35,080 nt of DNA, taken from positions 1 to 35,080 of the IMG/VR virus record IMGVR_UViG_3300006802_000258; one strand, given 5' to 3'. Below the pieces are notes generated by a model. The model searched no databases. It was not told the origin of the DNA and saw nothing but the letters and a program-made list of their open reading frames with translations. How positions within the stretch are numbered: the stretch's first letter is position 1; every line of letters starts with the position of its first letter. A program made the translations under genes and the position numbers. The DNA is from a virus. Shown one piece after another: positions 22,652-30,444 of this stretch.

Positions 22652-22835
22652 AATCTGGACGATTCCCAACTGTCCCTATTGTTCAAAGGCCAAGAAACTC
22701 CTCGAGTTTAAGAAGATTGAGTATGAATGCCTAGATGGACCTGTTGACAACTGGCCAACAAGCCCCTATGTTCGCATCGATGGCAAGGAAATTGGTGGCT
22801 TCACTGAGCTTGCCAGGTACGTACGCACTCTTTAG
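22641..22835 (+). CDS. Glutaredoxin
   Basis: The 64-residue protein has the redox centre CPYC (residues 11-14), the cis-proline segment TSPYVRIDGK and the GGFTEL glutathione-site motif. It is slightly shorter than cellular glutaredoxins, as is common in phages. It can reduce ribonucleotide reductase or other disulfides; the class II RNR at 24751 is a likely partner. It overlaps the AP2 frame at its start. Confidence 0.93.
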   Translation: MKAKIWTIPNCPYCSKAKKLLEFKKIEYECLDGPVDNWPTSPYVRIDGKEIGGFTELARYVRTL

Positions 22836-22836
22836 T

Positions 22837-23493
22837 TTGAAGATCACACATTTTATTCCCTGCACCTTGTTAGCTTTCTTGTTGAACGGTGCGGGTTTTT
22901 TTATTGAGAACGAAGCGTTAAGTTTCCCTTCCAAGCCAGTCGCCCAGAAGGAGGAGCCTGAGCCTAGCCCTTCTTTTGTTGAACAGCTTATGCCGCTAGC
23001 GGACTTGCTGGCCAGCGCCGAGGGCGACTATGATTCCATCAATCGTGGACACGCTGGAGACACTCCTGGCGGTATGACGAGGCTAACAGGCCGGCCCCTT
23101 GCTAGATATCTCGTGTCAGAGGTTATAGCCAAACAAAGGGGCGAGATACACGCCGTCGGACGTTACCAGTTCATACCCTCTACGCTTATTTTTGCTGTGA
23201 ACGCATCTCAGGTCAGTCTGGGCGACAGGTTCGACAAAGCGACACAGGATTGCTTGATGGCAGCTCTGATCGCTTACAAGCGTCCGTACATCCTGAAGTA
23301 CCTGCAGAGTCTTCACGATGATTTAAACGGGGCTCTCGATGACCTGGCGAGGGAGTGGGCGTCTGTTGAGTACCGAAACGGTCGCAGTTACTATAGCAAT
23401 GGCGGTAACCTCGCGAAGATCAGCCGGGTCAAAGCGACCAAGATGTTGCGCACTATTAAGGATGCCTGGGATGACAACGCGAAGCTGCCATAA
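22837..23493 (+). CDS. Secreted muramidase-like murein hydrolase
   Basis: The product is 218 residues from TTG 22837 and starts KITHFIPCTLLAFLLNGAGF, a signal peptide or signal anchor. The mature part has a lysozyme-like pattern: LADLLASAEGDYDSINRGHA, then GDTPGG, then EIHAVGRYQFIPSTL. This resembles muramidases and transglycosylases of the lambda/COG4678 type, with Glu in AEGDYD as the likely acid. TTG 22837 is chosen because it directly follows the glutaredoxin stop. A signal-arrest-release endolysin is possible. Confidence 0.78.
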   Translation: MKITHFIPCTLLAFLLNGAGFFIENEALSFPSKPVAQKEEPEPSPSFVEQLMPLADLLASAEGDYDSINRGHAGDTPGGMTRLTGRPLARYLVSEVIAKQRGEIHAVGRYQFIPSTLIFAVNASQVSLGDRFDKATQDCLMAALIAYKRPYILKYLQSLHDDLNGALDDLAREWASVEYRNGRSYYSNGGNLAKISRVKATKMLRTIKDAWDDNAKLP

Positions 23494-23516
23494 TCAGTGA
23501 GTCACTAGGAGATCTT

Positions 23517-23678
23517 ATGATCAAAGACTATACGGCAATCTATCGAGAGGCCAACGGCAGCAAAGGCAAGTTTGAACTTAAAGCCCAAGACGTTCGTCGC
23601 GCTGTTCTTGGTGCTGCTGAACTCATACCATTAGGCGCTACGCTAATTCGTGTTTTCCCTGATCCTAACTGGAACTAA
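23517..23678 (+). CDS. Small hypothetical protein
   Basis: The 53-residue frame MIKDYTAIYREANGSKGKFE continues to FPDPNWN. AGGAG lies six bases before the ATG. It has a central helix (ELKAQDVRRAVLGAAELI) and no membrane segment. It is not recognised. Confidence 0.6.
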   Translation: MIKDYTAIYREANGSKGKFELKAQDVRRAVLGAAELIPLGATLIRVFPDPNWN

Positions 23679-23683
23679 CTTAA

Positions 23684-23929
23684 ATGCTAAACGGAACCTA
23701 TCTTTTGGCTACCTTGGTTGTGGCTGCTTTTATCCTCTGGCCGGAAGAGTCCATTGCGGTCTTGACTGCCTGTAGCTTAAAGATTCAGATACATTTTCTT
23801 AACTATCGATTGAAGTGGATGGCTTGGCGTATGTACCGATCCATCATCAAGATGTCAAAGGAATCTGGCTTCCCTCACCCTGGTCCATTTACTTTTGTAA
23901 ATATCTGGGACAGAGAGTCCAGCGACTGA
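23684..23929 (+). CDS. Membrane-anchored conserved cyanophage-type protein
   Basis: The 81-residue product has an N-terminal membrane segment (YLLATLVVAAFILW) followed by PEESIAV and an amphipathic basic helix (FLNYRLKWMAWRMYRSIIKM). It ends in GFPHPGPFTFVNIWDR. I recall this pattern as a recurrent small protein in marine cyanophages; the function is unknown. Confidence 0.75.
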   Translation: MLNGTYLLATLVVAAFILWPEESIAVLTACSLKIQIHFLNYRLKWMAWRMYRSIIKMSKESGFPHPGPFTFVNIWDRESSD

Positions 23930-23963
23930 TAAACTGAAAAAAGTACACCCTCTCAAGACATCT

Positions 23964-24125
23964 ATGGTATTCGCAGCTGCTTTTCGTAACAACGCCTCTT
24001 ACGCCCGCACTGGCCACCGCCTCGGAGATCTCAAAAAGAAGACCTCTATCGGCAACGGCCACCGCAAGAGCGGGAGCTTCAAAAAGCGCTCTCAGAAGCG
24101 TTATTTAGGGCAAGGCAAACGATGA
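23964..24125 (+). CDS. Small basic protein
   Basis: The 53-residue frame reads MVFAAAFRNNASYARTGHRL and continues with lysine/arginine clusters (KKKTSIGNGHRKSGSFKKRS) to LGQGKR. A GATAAACT box at 23929 may be its -10 element. The stop overlaps the next start (ATGA). It resembles the basic-block proteins in composition only. Confidence 0.6.
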   Translation: MVFAAAFRNNASYARTGHRLGDLKKKTSIGNGHRKSGSFKKRSQKRYLGQGKR

Positions 24126-24319
24126 TTCCTTCCTTTTACCTCACTCGCCTAAACCATCGCTACAACACCATGACAGACAAAAAGCCTTGCGGCAAATGTG
24201 ACGACTGCAAATGCAAGAAACCTTGCGACACCCTACCAATTGATGCTAAGCTCTACACAGAGGTTGATGATACAACCTTTGCTCCCTATGAGCAGTACAC
24301 CCACCTGGAGATGAACTGA
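24122..24319 (+). CDS. Cysteine-cluster mini-protein
   Basis: The 65-residue frame overlaps the previous stop (ATGA); an internal ATG at 24170 gives 49 residues. The centre DKKPCGKCDDCKCKKPCD packs five cysteines into 13 residues (CGKCDDCKCKKPC). This suggests a metal-binding site of metallothionein or zinc-knuckle type. The rest is acidic and aromatic. The partner and the metal are unknown. Confidence 0.65.
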   Translation: MIPSFYLTRLNHRYNTMTDKKPCGKCDDCKCKKPCDTLPIDAKLYTEVDDTTFAPYEQYTHLEMN

Positions 24320-24510
24320 TGCTCGGCTTTTTTCGCCGTCAGCCCCAGCAAGTTTATGTTATTATCGCTCGATACGGTTCAGGCAACTGGATGAAACGCT
24401 TTGAGATCGCTGCAGCCAGCCCTTACGAGGCTTGTCGTAAGTTTGATCAAGCTCCTGAGTTTCACTCATTTACTCGCGTCTCTGGCGCCACCATCTCTAC
24501 GGGTTTTTAG
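24319..24510 (+). CDS. Small hypothetical protein
   Basis: The 63-residue product (MLGFFRRQPQQVYVIIARYG) looks like a compact alpha-beta fold with an AASPYEACRKFDQAP helix. It starts one base before the end of the preceding gene's stop codon. It shares an amphipathic layout with the next 49-residue protein. It is not recognised. Confidence 0.6.
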   Translation: MLGFFRRQPQQVYVIIARYGSGNWMKRFEIAAASPYEACRKFDQAPEFHSFTRVSGATISTGF

Positions 24511-24512
24511 TA

Positions 24513-24662
24513 ATGAATACATATATCTTCCGTTTTCGTCGAATGAGTGGTGAAGCCTCTAGTCACATGGCAGTGATGGCAGAAACGTTAGAGAATGCGG
24601 TCGAAAGGATCAGAAGAGACTATCCAGGCTGTTTGATTTACGCAGTCAATCTCGCAGGGTAA
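24513..24662 (+). CDS. Small hypothetical protein
   Basis: The 49-residue frame MNTYIFRFRRMSGEASSHMA continues to YAVNLAG. Like its upstream neighbour it has a beta strand, a helix with ETLENAVERIRRDYPG and a final strand, suggesting a related mini-fold. It is followed by a terminator. Confidence 0.55.
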   Translation: MNTYIFRFRRMSGEASSHMAVMAETLENAVERIRRDYPGCLIYAVNLAG

Positions 24663-24686
24663 ATCCGCTACATTCTTGTTACATCG

Positions 24687-24706
24687 GGCCTCAAGGCCCT
24701 TTTTTA
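24687..24706 (+). terminator. Rho-independent terminator
   Basis: GGGCCT/AGGCCC-type hairpin (GGGCC, loop TCAA, GGCCC) followed by six Ts. It separates the small-gene cluster from the RNR operon. A TATTCT box (24724-24729) follows it. Confidence 0.8.
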
Positions 24707-24750
24707 TTGCTACTATCGTTAGGTATTCTACCTCCACGCGCTCAAGCCCT

Positions 24751-27069
24751 ATGAAAGAATTTCGCCCACAAGCTCCTTCAGCTGAGACCGTTTTCTATCG
24801 GACTTATTCGCGCCGCAAAGCCGACGGAACCAGGGAGAATTTTGAGGAGGCCATGCTCCGTACTATCAATGACCTTGCCTCCATTGGTGGGTATACCGGA
24901 GAGCAGTATGCCCTTGTCCGCGAGCAAGCTCTGAAGCAAAGAGCATTCCCTTCTGGTCGAGCTTTCTGGGTTGCCGGGACCGACTGGTCTAAGCGCCCCG
25001 AGAACTTCAGTGGTTACTACAATTGTACGTCGACTCACATCGGCGACCTGAATGCTTTCGGCCTGCTTGTCGACCTGGCCATGCAGGGATCCGGGACTGG
25101 TGCTGTTCTAGAGCAGGACGTCATTGCGAATCTGCCCATTGTAAAAAACGTTATCGATATTATCGGCATTAGCGCCATTGGAACTAAGGCCAAGCAACTT
25201 CGCCAGGAATACACCAGCTACGAGATCATCCTACCTTCAGGTGTCGTAGAAGTGCGTGTGGGTGATTCCCGTGCCGGTTGGCGCGACGCATACCAGTTCC
25301 TTCTGAACCTGGCGCACAATGGCCTTCCTCATAATGAAGGGCACATCCGCGTGCATTTGGACTTGAGTAACATTCGCCCCTCTGGAGAGCGCCTGAAGGG
25401 CTTTGGCGGCACCGCTAATCCTGTGAAGCTTGATGATGCTTTCAGAAAAGTGGCTTCCATTTTGAATGATGCCGTGGGCCGTCAGCTTACATCTGTTGAA
25501 GCGTGCCTTTTGATCGACGAAGCTGCTACCGCTATTGTTGCTGGGAACATTCGCCGCTCTGCTGGCATGCGCCAGTTCTCCGAGCACGACGAAGTCGCCG
25601 CAACAGCGAAGCTTGGACTCTATTCTCAGGACGAAGAAGGCAATTGGCGAGTAGACCCAAAGAAAGAGGCTCTGCGGATGGCGAATCACACCCGCTGCTA
25701 CCATACCAAGCCTTCTTTTGACGCCGTAGAGACCGCTGTGGCGCTGCAGTTTAACTCTGGTGAAGGAGCTATCCAGTACGTTCCTGAAGCCGTTGCGCGG
25801 GCGAATGCCGACCTGCTGCCTGAGCATGCCACCAAGAAGGCATTCCTGGACCTCTATACGACCAAAGGTCGCGACGCTGCTAAGCGGTATCTGGGAATGG
25901 CCTATGAGCTCAAGCATAATGAAAAGCTTGATGAGCGCGAACTCCAGCACCGCATGGACCGTTATGGCCTCAACCCCTGTGGTGAGATTATTGGTCGCGA
26001 CTTCCACTGCAACCTTGCCGAAGTTCACCTCAATACTATTGATCCATCGGACTATGAAGCACAGGATGCCGCCTTCTATGCAGCGGGCTTACAGGTCGCA
26101 GCGCTACTTCAGCACGAGTTCGTCCACGAAAGGTACCAGTACTCACGCGAGATTGATCCGATCGTTGGTGTCTCTTTCACTGGTCTTTTTGATTTCCTGG
26201 TCCATGCTGGTGGCTACGATTGGCTGAAATGGATGATGGAAGGCCGTAATGGCCGGCGTGCTAAGGACATGTACGAAGGCATGGAGAAGCAATACCTCAG
26301 TCGCTGGCGTGCAGCAGCTCATCGCGGTGTAGAAGATTACTGTACCGAGAAAGGTATTCGCTTGCCCAACCGTATTACAACCGTTCAGCCCGCCGGTACT
26401 AAGTCCTTGTTGACTGGTGCCTCCTCTGGATGGCATCCCCCCAAAGCTCAACGTTTCATTCGTCGCATTACCCTTGGCGTTAACGACCCGCTTGTTCCTG
26501 CTCTTATTGAGCACGGTTATTCTGTTATCCCAGCGCAATCCGCTCGTGATAACGATGGCAATCTGCTGGACGACATATCTGATCCTAGGGTTCAGGAAGT
26601 ATTGGTAGAGATTCCAACGGAGGTGAGCTGGGCCAATCTGCCTGGTTGCGACACCTTCGATCTGGCAAAGCTACCTGTAGAGGCACAGTACGGCCTTTAT
26701 ATGCAAGTTCAAAACTACTACACCGACCACAATACTTCCGCAACTATCGAGCTGCGTGAGGACGAGGTTCCTGTTCTCTCTAAACTGATTCATGAGTCAA
26801 TCGAAAACGACGAAGGCTACATCTCTGCTGCGCTTCTTGCTCGCTTTGATGTTAGTGGCGGTACTTTCCCACGTCTTCCCTTCGAGCCGATCTCCAAGGA
26901 AAGATACGACGACCTCAGGACAATCCAGGAGATCTCAGGTACTCAAGAAGATTTCCTGGTCACACTCAACAAGTACGACTCCTCTGAGTGGTCAATCGAG
27001 TCAGTAGCGGGTTGCACTAACGCCGCCTGTATGGCCAAGGCTGAAGCCGACGAGAGAGAGGGCAAATGA
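24751..27069 (+). CDS. Adenosylcobalamin-dependent (class II, monomeric) ribonucleotide reductase
   Basis: The 772-residue enzyme reduces ribonucleotides to deoxyribonucleotides. The active-site cysteines are Cys92 (GYYNCTST), Cys410 in NPCGEI (thiyl radical) and Cys420 (FHCNLAEVHLN). Cys755 and Cys760 (GCTNAAC) form the C-terminal redox pair. The layout follows the monomeric Lactobacillus-type RTPR, and TTVQPAGTKSLLTGASSGWH is the family's phosphate-site region. ATG 24751 follows the terminator; the longer open frame is rejected. B12 from the host is required. The gene starts an operon with dCTP deaminase. Confidence 0.94.
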   Translation: MKEFRPQAPSAETVFYRTYSRRKADGTRENFEEAMLRTINDLASIGGYTGEQYALVREQALKQRAFPSGRAFWVAGTDWSKRPENFSGYYNCTSTHIGDLNAFGLLVDLAMQGSGTGAVLEQDVIANLPIVKNVIDIIGISAIGTKAKQLRQEYTSYEIILPSGVVEVRVGDSRAGWRDAYQFLLNLAHNGLPHNEGHIRVHLDLSNIRPSGERLKGFGGTANPVKLDDAFRKVASILNDAVGRQLTSVEACLLIDEAATAIVAGNIRRSAGMRQFSEHDEVAATAKLGLYSQDEEGNWRVDPKKEALRMANHTRCYHTKPSFDAVETAVALQFNSGEGAIQYVPEAVARANADLLPEHATKKAFLDLYTTKGRDAAKRYLGMAYELKHNEKLDERELQHRMDRYGLNPCGEIIGRDFHCNLAEVHLNTIDPSDYEAQDAAFYAAGLQVAALLQHEFVHERYQYSREIDPIVGVSFTGLFDFLVHAGGYDWLKWMMEGRNGRRAKDMYEGMEKQYLSRWRAAAHRGVEDYCTEKGIRLPNRITTVQPAGTKSLLTGASSGWHPPKAQRFIRRITLGVNDPLVPALIEHGYSVIPAQSARDNDGNLLDDISDPRVQEVLVEIPTEVSWANLPGCDTFDLAKLPVEAQYGLYMQVQNYYTDHNTSATIELREDEVPVLSKLIHESIENDEGYISAALLARFDVSGGTFPRLPFEPISKERYDDLRTIQEISGTQEDFLVTLNKYDSSEWSIESVAGCTNAACMAKAEADEREGK

Positions 27070-27251
27070 GACCAAGTAAGGAAGAAGTCCTGGAGGCTCT
27101 TACGAGCTTCCGGGAGGCCTACAGAGATGGTAGTCAGTACCGGGCTAAGTTTCATGAACAAACTCAAGCTTTGTTCAACAGATACCTTAGACTAAACAAG
27201 GCCTATCACGGCCGTTATACCCCAGCCAAATCGCCTGATTTTCTAAAGTGA
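27066..27251 (+). CDS. Small helical hypothetical protein
   Basis: The 61-residue product (MRPSKEEVLEALTSFREAYR) is a helical hairpin with basic residues at the end. It overlaps both the RNR stop (ATGA) and the dCTP deaminase start (GTGA), so the three are translated as a unit. The function is unknown. Confidence 0.7.
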   Translation: MRPSKEEVLEALTSFREAYRDGSQYRAKFHEQTQALFNRYLRLNKAYHGRYTPAKSPDFLK

Positions 27252-27748
27252 GCACAATCATTGACTATCAAATTCGTGAGCTTTGCAGAAAGCAAGGTCT
27301 TGTGGAGCCCTTTGATCCAGAAATGATCAACCCGGCAAGCATAGATGTCACTCTAGGTCCAGAGATCAAAGTCGAGGCCGACAACGGCGATTTTGTCTGC
27401 TTTAACATTGAAGACAAAACCTTCTATATGCCACCCGGAGGCTTTGTTCTCGCAGTCACGGCCGAGTTTGTACGGATACCTGTCAATCTCGAATGCGTCT
27501 TTCAGCTTAAATCGTCCCGTGGACGAGAAGGCTATGAGCACGCTCTCAGCGGATATATCGATCCGGGGTTTCACGGTGAAGTCACACTAGAGCTTTCCAA
27601 CCTGCGCCGTTTCAAAGAGCTACCTTTACGGGCAGGCATGAGGATAGGACAACTTCGATTCTCTAAACTGGACCAGATCCCTCATAGGCCATATAACCTG
27701 ACTGGACGCTATCACGGCGATAGAGGACCCCAGGAATCGAAAGGATGA
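27248..27748 (+). CDS. dcd: dCTP deaminase / dUTPase-fold enzyme
   Basis: The 166-residue product has the Dcd pattern: NPASIDVTLGPEIKVE, then SSRGREGYEHALSGYIDPGF, then HGEVTLELSN. It makes dUTP from dCTP, and together with ThyX supplies dTTP. The GTG start overlaps the previous stop. Length is close to the family. A dUTPase cannot be excluded, but the SSRGR and AGYIDPGF-like segments favour dCTP deaminase. Confidence 0.88.
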   Translation: MSTIIDYQIRELCRKQGLVEPFDPEMINPASIDVTLGPEIKVEADNGDFVCFNIEDKTFYMPPGGFVLAVTAEFVRIPVNLECVFQLKSSRGREGYEHALSGYIDPGFHGEVTLELSNLRRFKELPLRAGMRIGQLRFSKLDQIPHRPYNLTGRYHGDRGPQESKG

Positions 27749-27755
27749 GAAGCTC

Positions 27756-27780
27756 AGGGGGTAAGGACCCCCTTTCTCTC
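27756..27780 (+). terminator. Rho-independent terminator after dcd
   Basis: AGGGGGT (27756-27762) pairs perfectly with ACCCCCT (27767-27773) around AAGG, followed by TTCTCTCTT. The rest of the gap to 27869 holds no convincing gene. Confidence 0.8.
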
Positions 27781-27869
27781 TTGCCTGGCAACCTATTAGA
27801 TGACGGTGTGCGAGATGCAGCCAGCTCACAATTATTCAGGGCGCGACGCCCACCATCGCAGCGATTGCC

Positions 27870-29450
27870 ATGCACGGAATCAATCATCCAGTGAACGACC
27901 CAAATCTGGTCTCGTATCACCGCCCGGAGCTGGTTAGGCTCCTGCCTCAACTGGAGCAAGCCTACGACTGCTGGACCCTCCTCAATTCCGAGGGATTGGG
28001 TGCGGCCAAAAGTAAATATCTTCACCGTGAACCGGCCGAGCCCATGGAGGCCTACAACGCCCGCCTGGCTCGCTCTACATACACTCCGATCTATCGAGAC
28101 AGTATTCGCTCTTATGCTGGCCTGCTTGGGCGCTTCCATTTGATCGACGCGCCCTCGAGCCTTGAGTTAAGTAAGAACAATGTAGATCTTCAGGGATCTA
28201 GTATTCAATCGTTCTTGACTCAAGTCGATGAGATGGCTCTTCGCGATGGCGGAGCATACGTCATGGTTGACATGATGCCTGATTCAGGCAGCGACAACTT
28301 TTTCGATCAGCAGCGTGACGGGCGTCATCCGTACTTCATCTCAATCAAGAGGGCTGATGTTATTAACTGGGAGGTCAGCTATGATCGCGGCATCGAGAGT
28401 GTTTCTCGGGTAACTGTTCGCCAGCTTCGCAGCATGCCCGATACTGAAGGGCGCTATGGCAACAGGGTTGAGCCGGTCTATTACGTGCTAACTCCCGGAA
28501 TGGTGGAGATGTACAGGGTGGTCAAGTCAGACGTAAGTCGCTGGACCAATGTAAAGTTTGGCGAAGTCAACACATCTCTACCCATCGTGCCCATTGTTTG
28601 GTACGGGGCAACTACCAGCCGTTTTGCCCAGGGCGACCTGCCCATGGACGGTCTAGCAGACCTGAGCATTCAGCATTTTCAGATGCGATCCGATCTTAGC
28701 GAATTGCTCCATAAGTGCGCCATGCCTGTCCCAGTGCGCAAGGGTGCACCTATTGGACCCAATGGTCAGCCCGCACCGCTGGTACTTGGTCCCAATACAG
28801 CCGTAGACCTTCCTGCAGAAGGTGGTGACTTCTCTTTTGCAGAGCCTTCTGGGAAGAGTCTTGAGCGTCATCAGGATGAAATCAAGCACGTTGAAGAGCT
28901 CATGGACCGCAGCTCTTTGAACTTTCTTTATGGAGCAAACGTCAAGACTGCGACCGAGGCATCTCTTCGGGCCTCTCAGGTTGCTTCCAGTGTTTCTGCT
29001 CTAATCCGAAACAAGGCCAGCATGTTTGGGATGCTCATGCGTCTGTGGGCATGGTACGCGGGTGAACAGTCTGACATCACAATCGAGTCAGGTATTGCCA
29101 TTAACGACTCTCTGATCAATAAGCCGCTAGGGGCTTCTGAGATGGCACAGCTTGTTAACTTGTTTAACAATGACCTTCTCTCCAAGAAGACCGTGCTCGA
29201 TGAGCTCCAGCGTGGTGGTGTCCTTGACCCCGACCTAATGGTTCAAGAGGAGATGAATAGAATCGAGGAAGACAAAGAGGAGGAGCACGACCTGGGTGAA
29301 CTGGAGGCTCGAATGAGACTCGACCAGGACATCGAGCGAGCACGAGAGCTCCAAGATAGTGCATCGAGCCAGCAGGAAAGAGCTGAAGGCCAGTCTCAAC
29401 AGGAACAGGAGCAGGCTAATGTCAAGAAGGCCGCCGAGCAGGCCAAGTAA
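27870..29450 (+). CDS. Portal protein (DUF4055-type)
   Basis: The 526-residue product resembles DUF4055 phage portals. An N-terminal region ARSTYTPIYRDSIRSYAGLL is followed by DEMALRDGGAYVMVDMM, SYDRGIESVSRVTVRQLRSM, and a helical stem with YGANVKTATEASLRASQVAS. A Q/E-rich coiled tail (REL-QDSASSQQERAEGQSQ) ends it. It would form the ring through which the terminase loads DNA. It is separated from terL by 9 kb of metabolic and replication genes. A terminator follows at once, so no capsid operon continues here. Confidence 0.85.
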   Translation: MHGINHPVNDPNLVSYHRPELVRLLPQLEQAYDCWTLLNSEGLGAAKSKYLHREPAEPMEAYNARLARSTYTPIYRDSIRSYAGLLGRFHLIDAPSSLELSKNNVDLQGSSIQSFLTQVDEMALRDGGAYVMVDMMPDSGSDNFFDQQRDGRHPYFISIKRADVINWEVSYDRGIESVSRVTVRQLRSMPDTEGRYGNRVEPVYYVLTPGMVEMYRVVKSDVSRWTNVKFGEVNTSLPIVPIVWYGATTSRFAQGDLPMDGLADLSIQHFQMRSDLSELLHKCAMPVPVRKGAPIGPNGQPAPLVLGPNTAVDLPAEGGDFSFAEPSGKSLERHQDEIKHVEELMDRSSLNFLYGANVKTATEASLRASQVASSVSALIRNKASMFGMLMRLWAWYAGEQSDITIESGIAINDSLINKPLGASEMAQLVNLFNNDLLSKKTVLDELQRGGVLDPDLMVQEEMNRIEEDKEEEHDLGELEARMRLDQDIERARELQDSASSQQERAEGQSQQEQEQANVKKAAEQAK

Positions 29451-29477
29451 GCGTCAACGATCTGACATGGAGTCTAT

Positions 29478-29505
29478 AGGAGGTCGCTTGGCACCTCCTT
29501 TTTTA
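29478..29505 (+). terminator. Rho-independent terminator after portal
   Basis: AGGAGGT (29478-29484) pairs perfectly with ACCTCCT (29493-29499) around CGCTTGGC, followed by Ts. Confidence 0.85.
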
Positions 29506-29510
29506 TGCTG

Positions 29511-29516
29511 TATACT
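29511..29516 (+). promoter_or_regulatory. -10-like box TATACT
   Basis: TATACT lies directly after the portal terminator and 26 bases before the next ATG. It would begin the small-gene operon at 29542-30924. Confidence 0.5.
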
Positions 29517-29541
29517 TTGAGGGTCCCAACCGGAGTACCAC

Positions 29542-29766
29542 ATGCGACCAGATCTCGGCCTCCCCACGATTGCTCGCTTTATCTTCAAAGAAGAGCGTGC
29601 AAAAGACTTTACCTTTGATAGTCGTCCAATCATGGAGATGGCTTTCGAAAGTATCGATGAAGTAATGATCTCCGTCGAAGAGTTTGACGATGCCCTGGTG
29701 GACGCATATATCTTGGTTGACGGTATTCACGTGGTGAATGCTTCCGACTATACGACCACCAACTGA
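29542..29766 (+). CDS. Small acidic hypothetical protein
   Basis: The 74-residue product (MRPDLGLPTIARFIFKEERA) ends in acidic beta segments (VMISVEEFDDALVDAYILVD). A CGGAG site precedes the ATG. It is first in an operon of five small genes. It is not recognised. Confidence 0.65.
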   Translation: MRPDLGLPTIARFIFKEERAKDFTFDSRPIMEMAFESIDEVMISVEEFDDALVDAYILVDGIHVVNASDYTTTN

Positions 29767-30089
29767 TGATCTACACATACGGAAAGCGTTTCAGGTCTCC
29801 AGGCGGCAGTTTTGCTTATGAAGTCCAAGGACCTGTCTGTCGCCTATTTGATAGGGAGGAACTTCCATGGCCTTCCTGTTCCTTGAGCTGGAAGGGTAAG
29901 CAGCCGTCTTGGCGCCGCATCGGTCGTCGCTTCGTCGCTGATATCTCTACCAGCAGATTCCCTAGTTATGCAGTCAAGGCTGTGGACGCACAAGGCGTTC
30001 AGTGGGAACAAGTGATTACTCTTTACCATCAGCGACTCAATTCCGAGGAGAAGGGCTGGTGGTGCTCACCTATTCGTGAAAACTTATGA
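29766..30089 (+). CDS. Hypothetical protein
   Basis: The 107-residue product is basic and rich in W, R and S (WPSCSLSWKGKQPSWRRIGR), with a beta-rich sense. It overlaps the previous stop and the next start, showing translational coupling. The function is unknown. Confidence 0.65.
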   Translation: MIYTYGKRFRSPGGSFAYEVQGPVCRLFDREELPWPSCSLSWKGKQPSWRRIGRRFVADISTSRFPSYAVKAVDAQGVQWEQVITLYHQRLNSEEKGWWCSPIRENL

Positions 30090-30229
30090 CAAAACCGAGG
30101 CGGGGAATCAACTGGGCCGCTATCTTTGAGCGAAGGCCGGACCTTAAACCTCCTGGCTATGAACAATTGCTAACCAAGATCAGAGAGGAACACCATGAGC
30201 GATCAAAGCTTGACATCGAAGGAGATTAA
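30086..30229 (+). CDS. 47-residue conserved cyanophage-type protein
   Basis: The frame MTKPRRGINWAAIFERRPDL continues with KPPGYEQLLTKIREEHHERS. I recall a similar KPRRGINW...FE.RPDL-PPGY pattern in cyanophage small proteins. It starts in an ATGA overlap and overlaps the next gene by 35 bases. The function is unknown. Confidence 0.65.
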   Translation: MTKPRRGINWAAIFERRPDLKPPGYEQLLTKIREEHHERSKLDIEGD

Positions 30230-30440
30230 AGAAGCTTGCCAGATAATAGCTGAGCACGTAAACCGTTTTCGTCCCAATAGACATAGTCAAGAATGGATTA
30301 AGCGGCAGATACTTGAAATTCTGCTCAATCAGGCTAATGTAGAATTGTTGTCTGAAGATTATCTGGATGAGTACGCTTATGCTGATGTTCAAAATTCATA
30401 CCTCGTAGAAATTCTCAAACAGTACGACCAGGAGGCTTGA
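30195..30440 (+). CDS. Small helical hypothetical protein
   Basis: The 81-residue product is all-helical and acidic at its end (MSDQSLTSKEIKEACQIIAE, then EWIKRQILEILLNQANVELL). GAGAGGA lies before the ATG. It is not recognised. Confidence 0.65.
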   Translation: MSDQSLTSKEIKEACQIIAEHVNRFRPNRHSQEWIKRQILEILLNQANVELLSEDYLDEYAYADVQNSYLVEILKQYDQEA

Positions 30441-30444
30441 ACTA

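Noticed and set aside
24676-24750. Extra 25 codons at the start of the ribonucleotide reductase frame
   Set aside because: They read through the terminator hairpin at 24687-24706; the ATG at 24751 starts at the expected N-terminus.
25237-26028. 263-codon minus-strand open frame opposite the ribonucleotide reductase
   Set aside because: It lies wholly inside a gene with all catalytic motifs and reads as a low-sense shadow with no ribosome site or neighbours on that strand.
27800-27940. Short ATG frame (MTVCEMQPAHN...) running into the portal gene
   Set aside because: It has a low-complexity S/P/R/H composition, no ribosome site and runs out of frame into the portal coding sequence.
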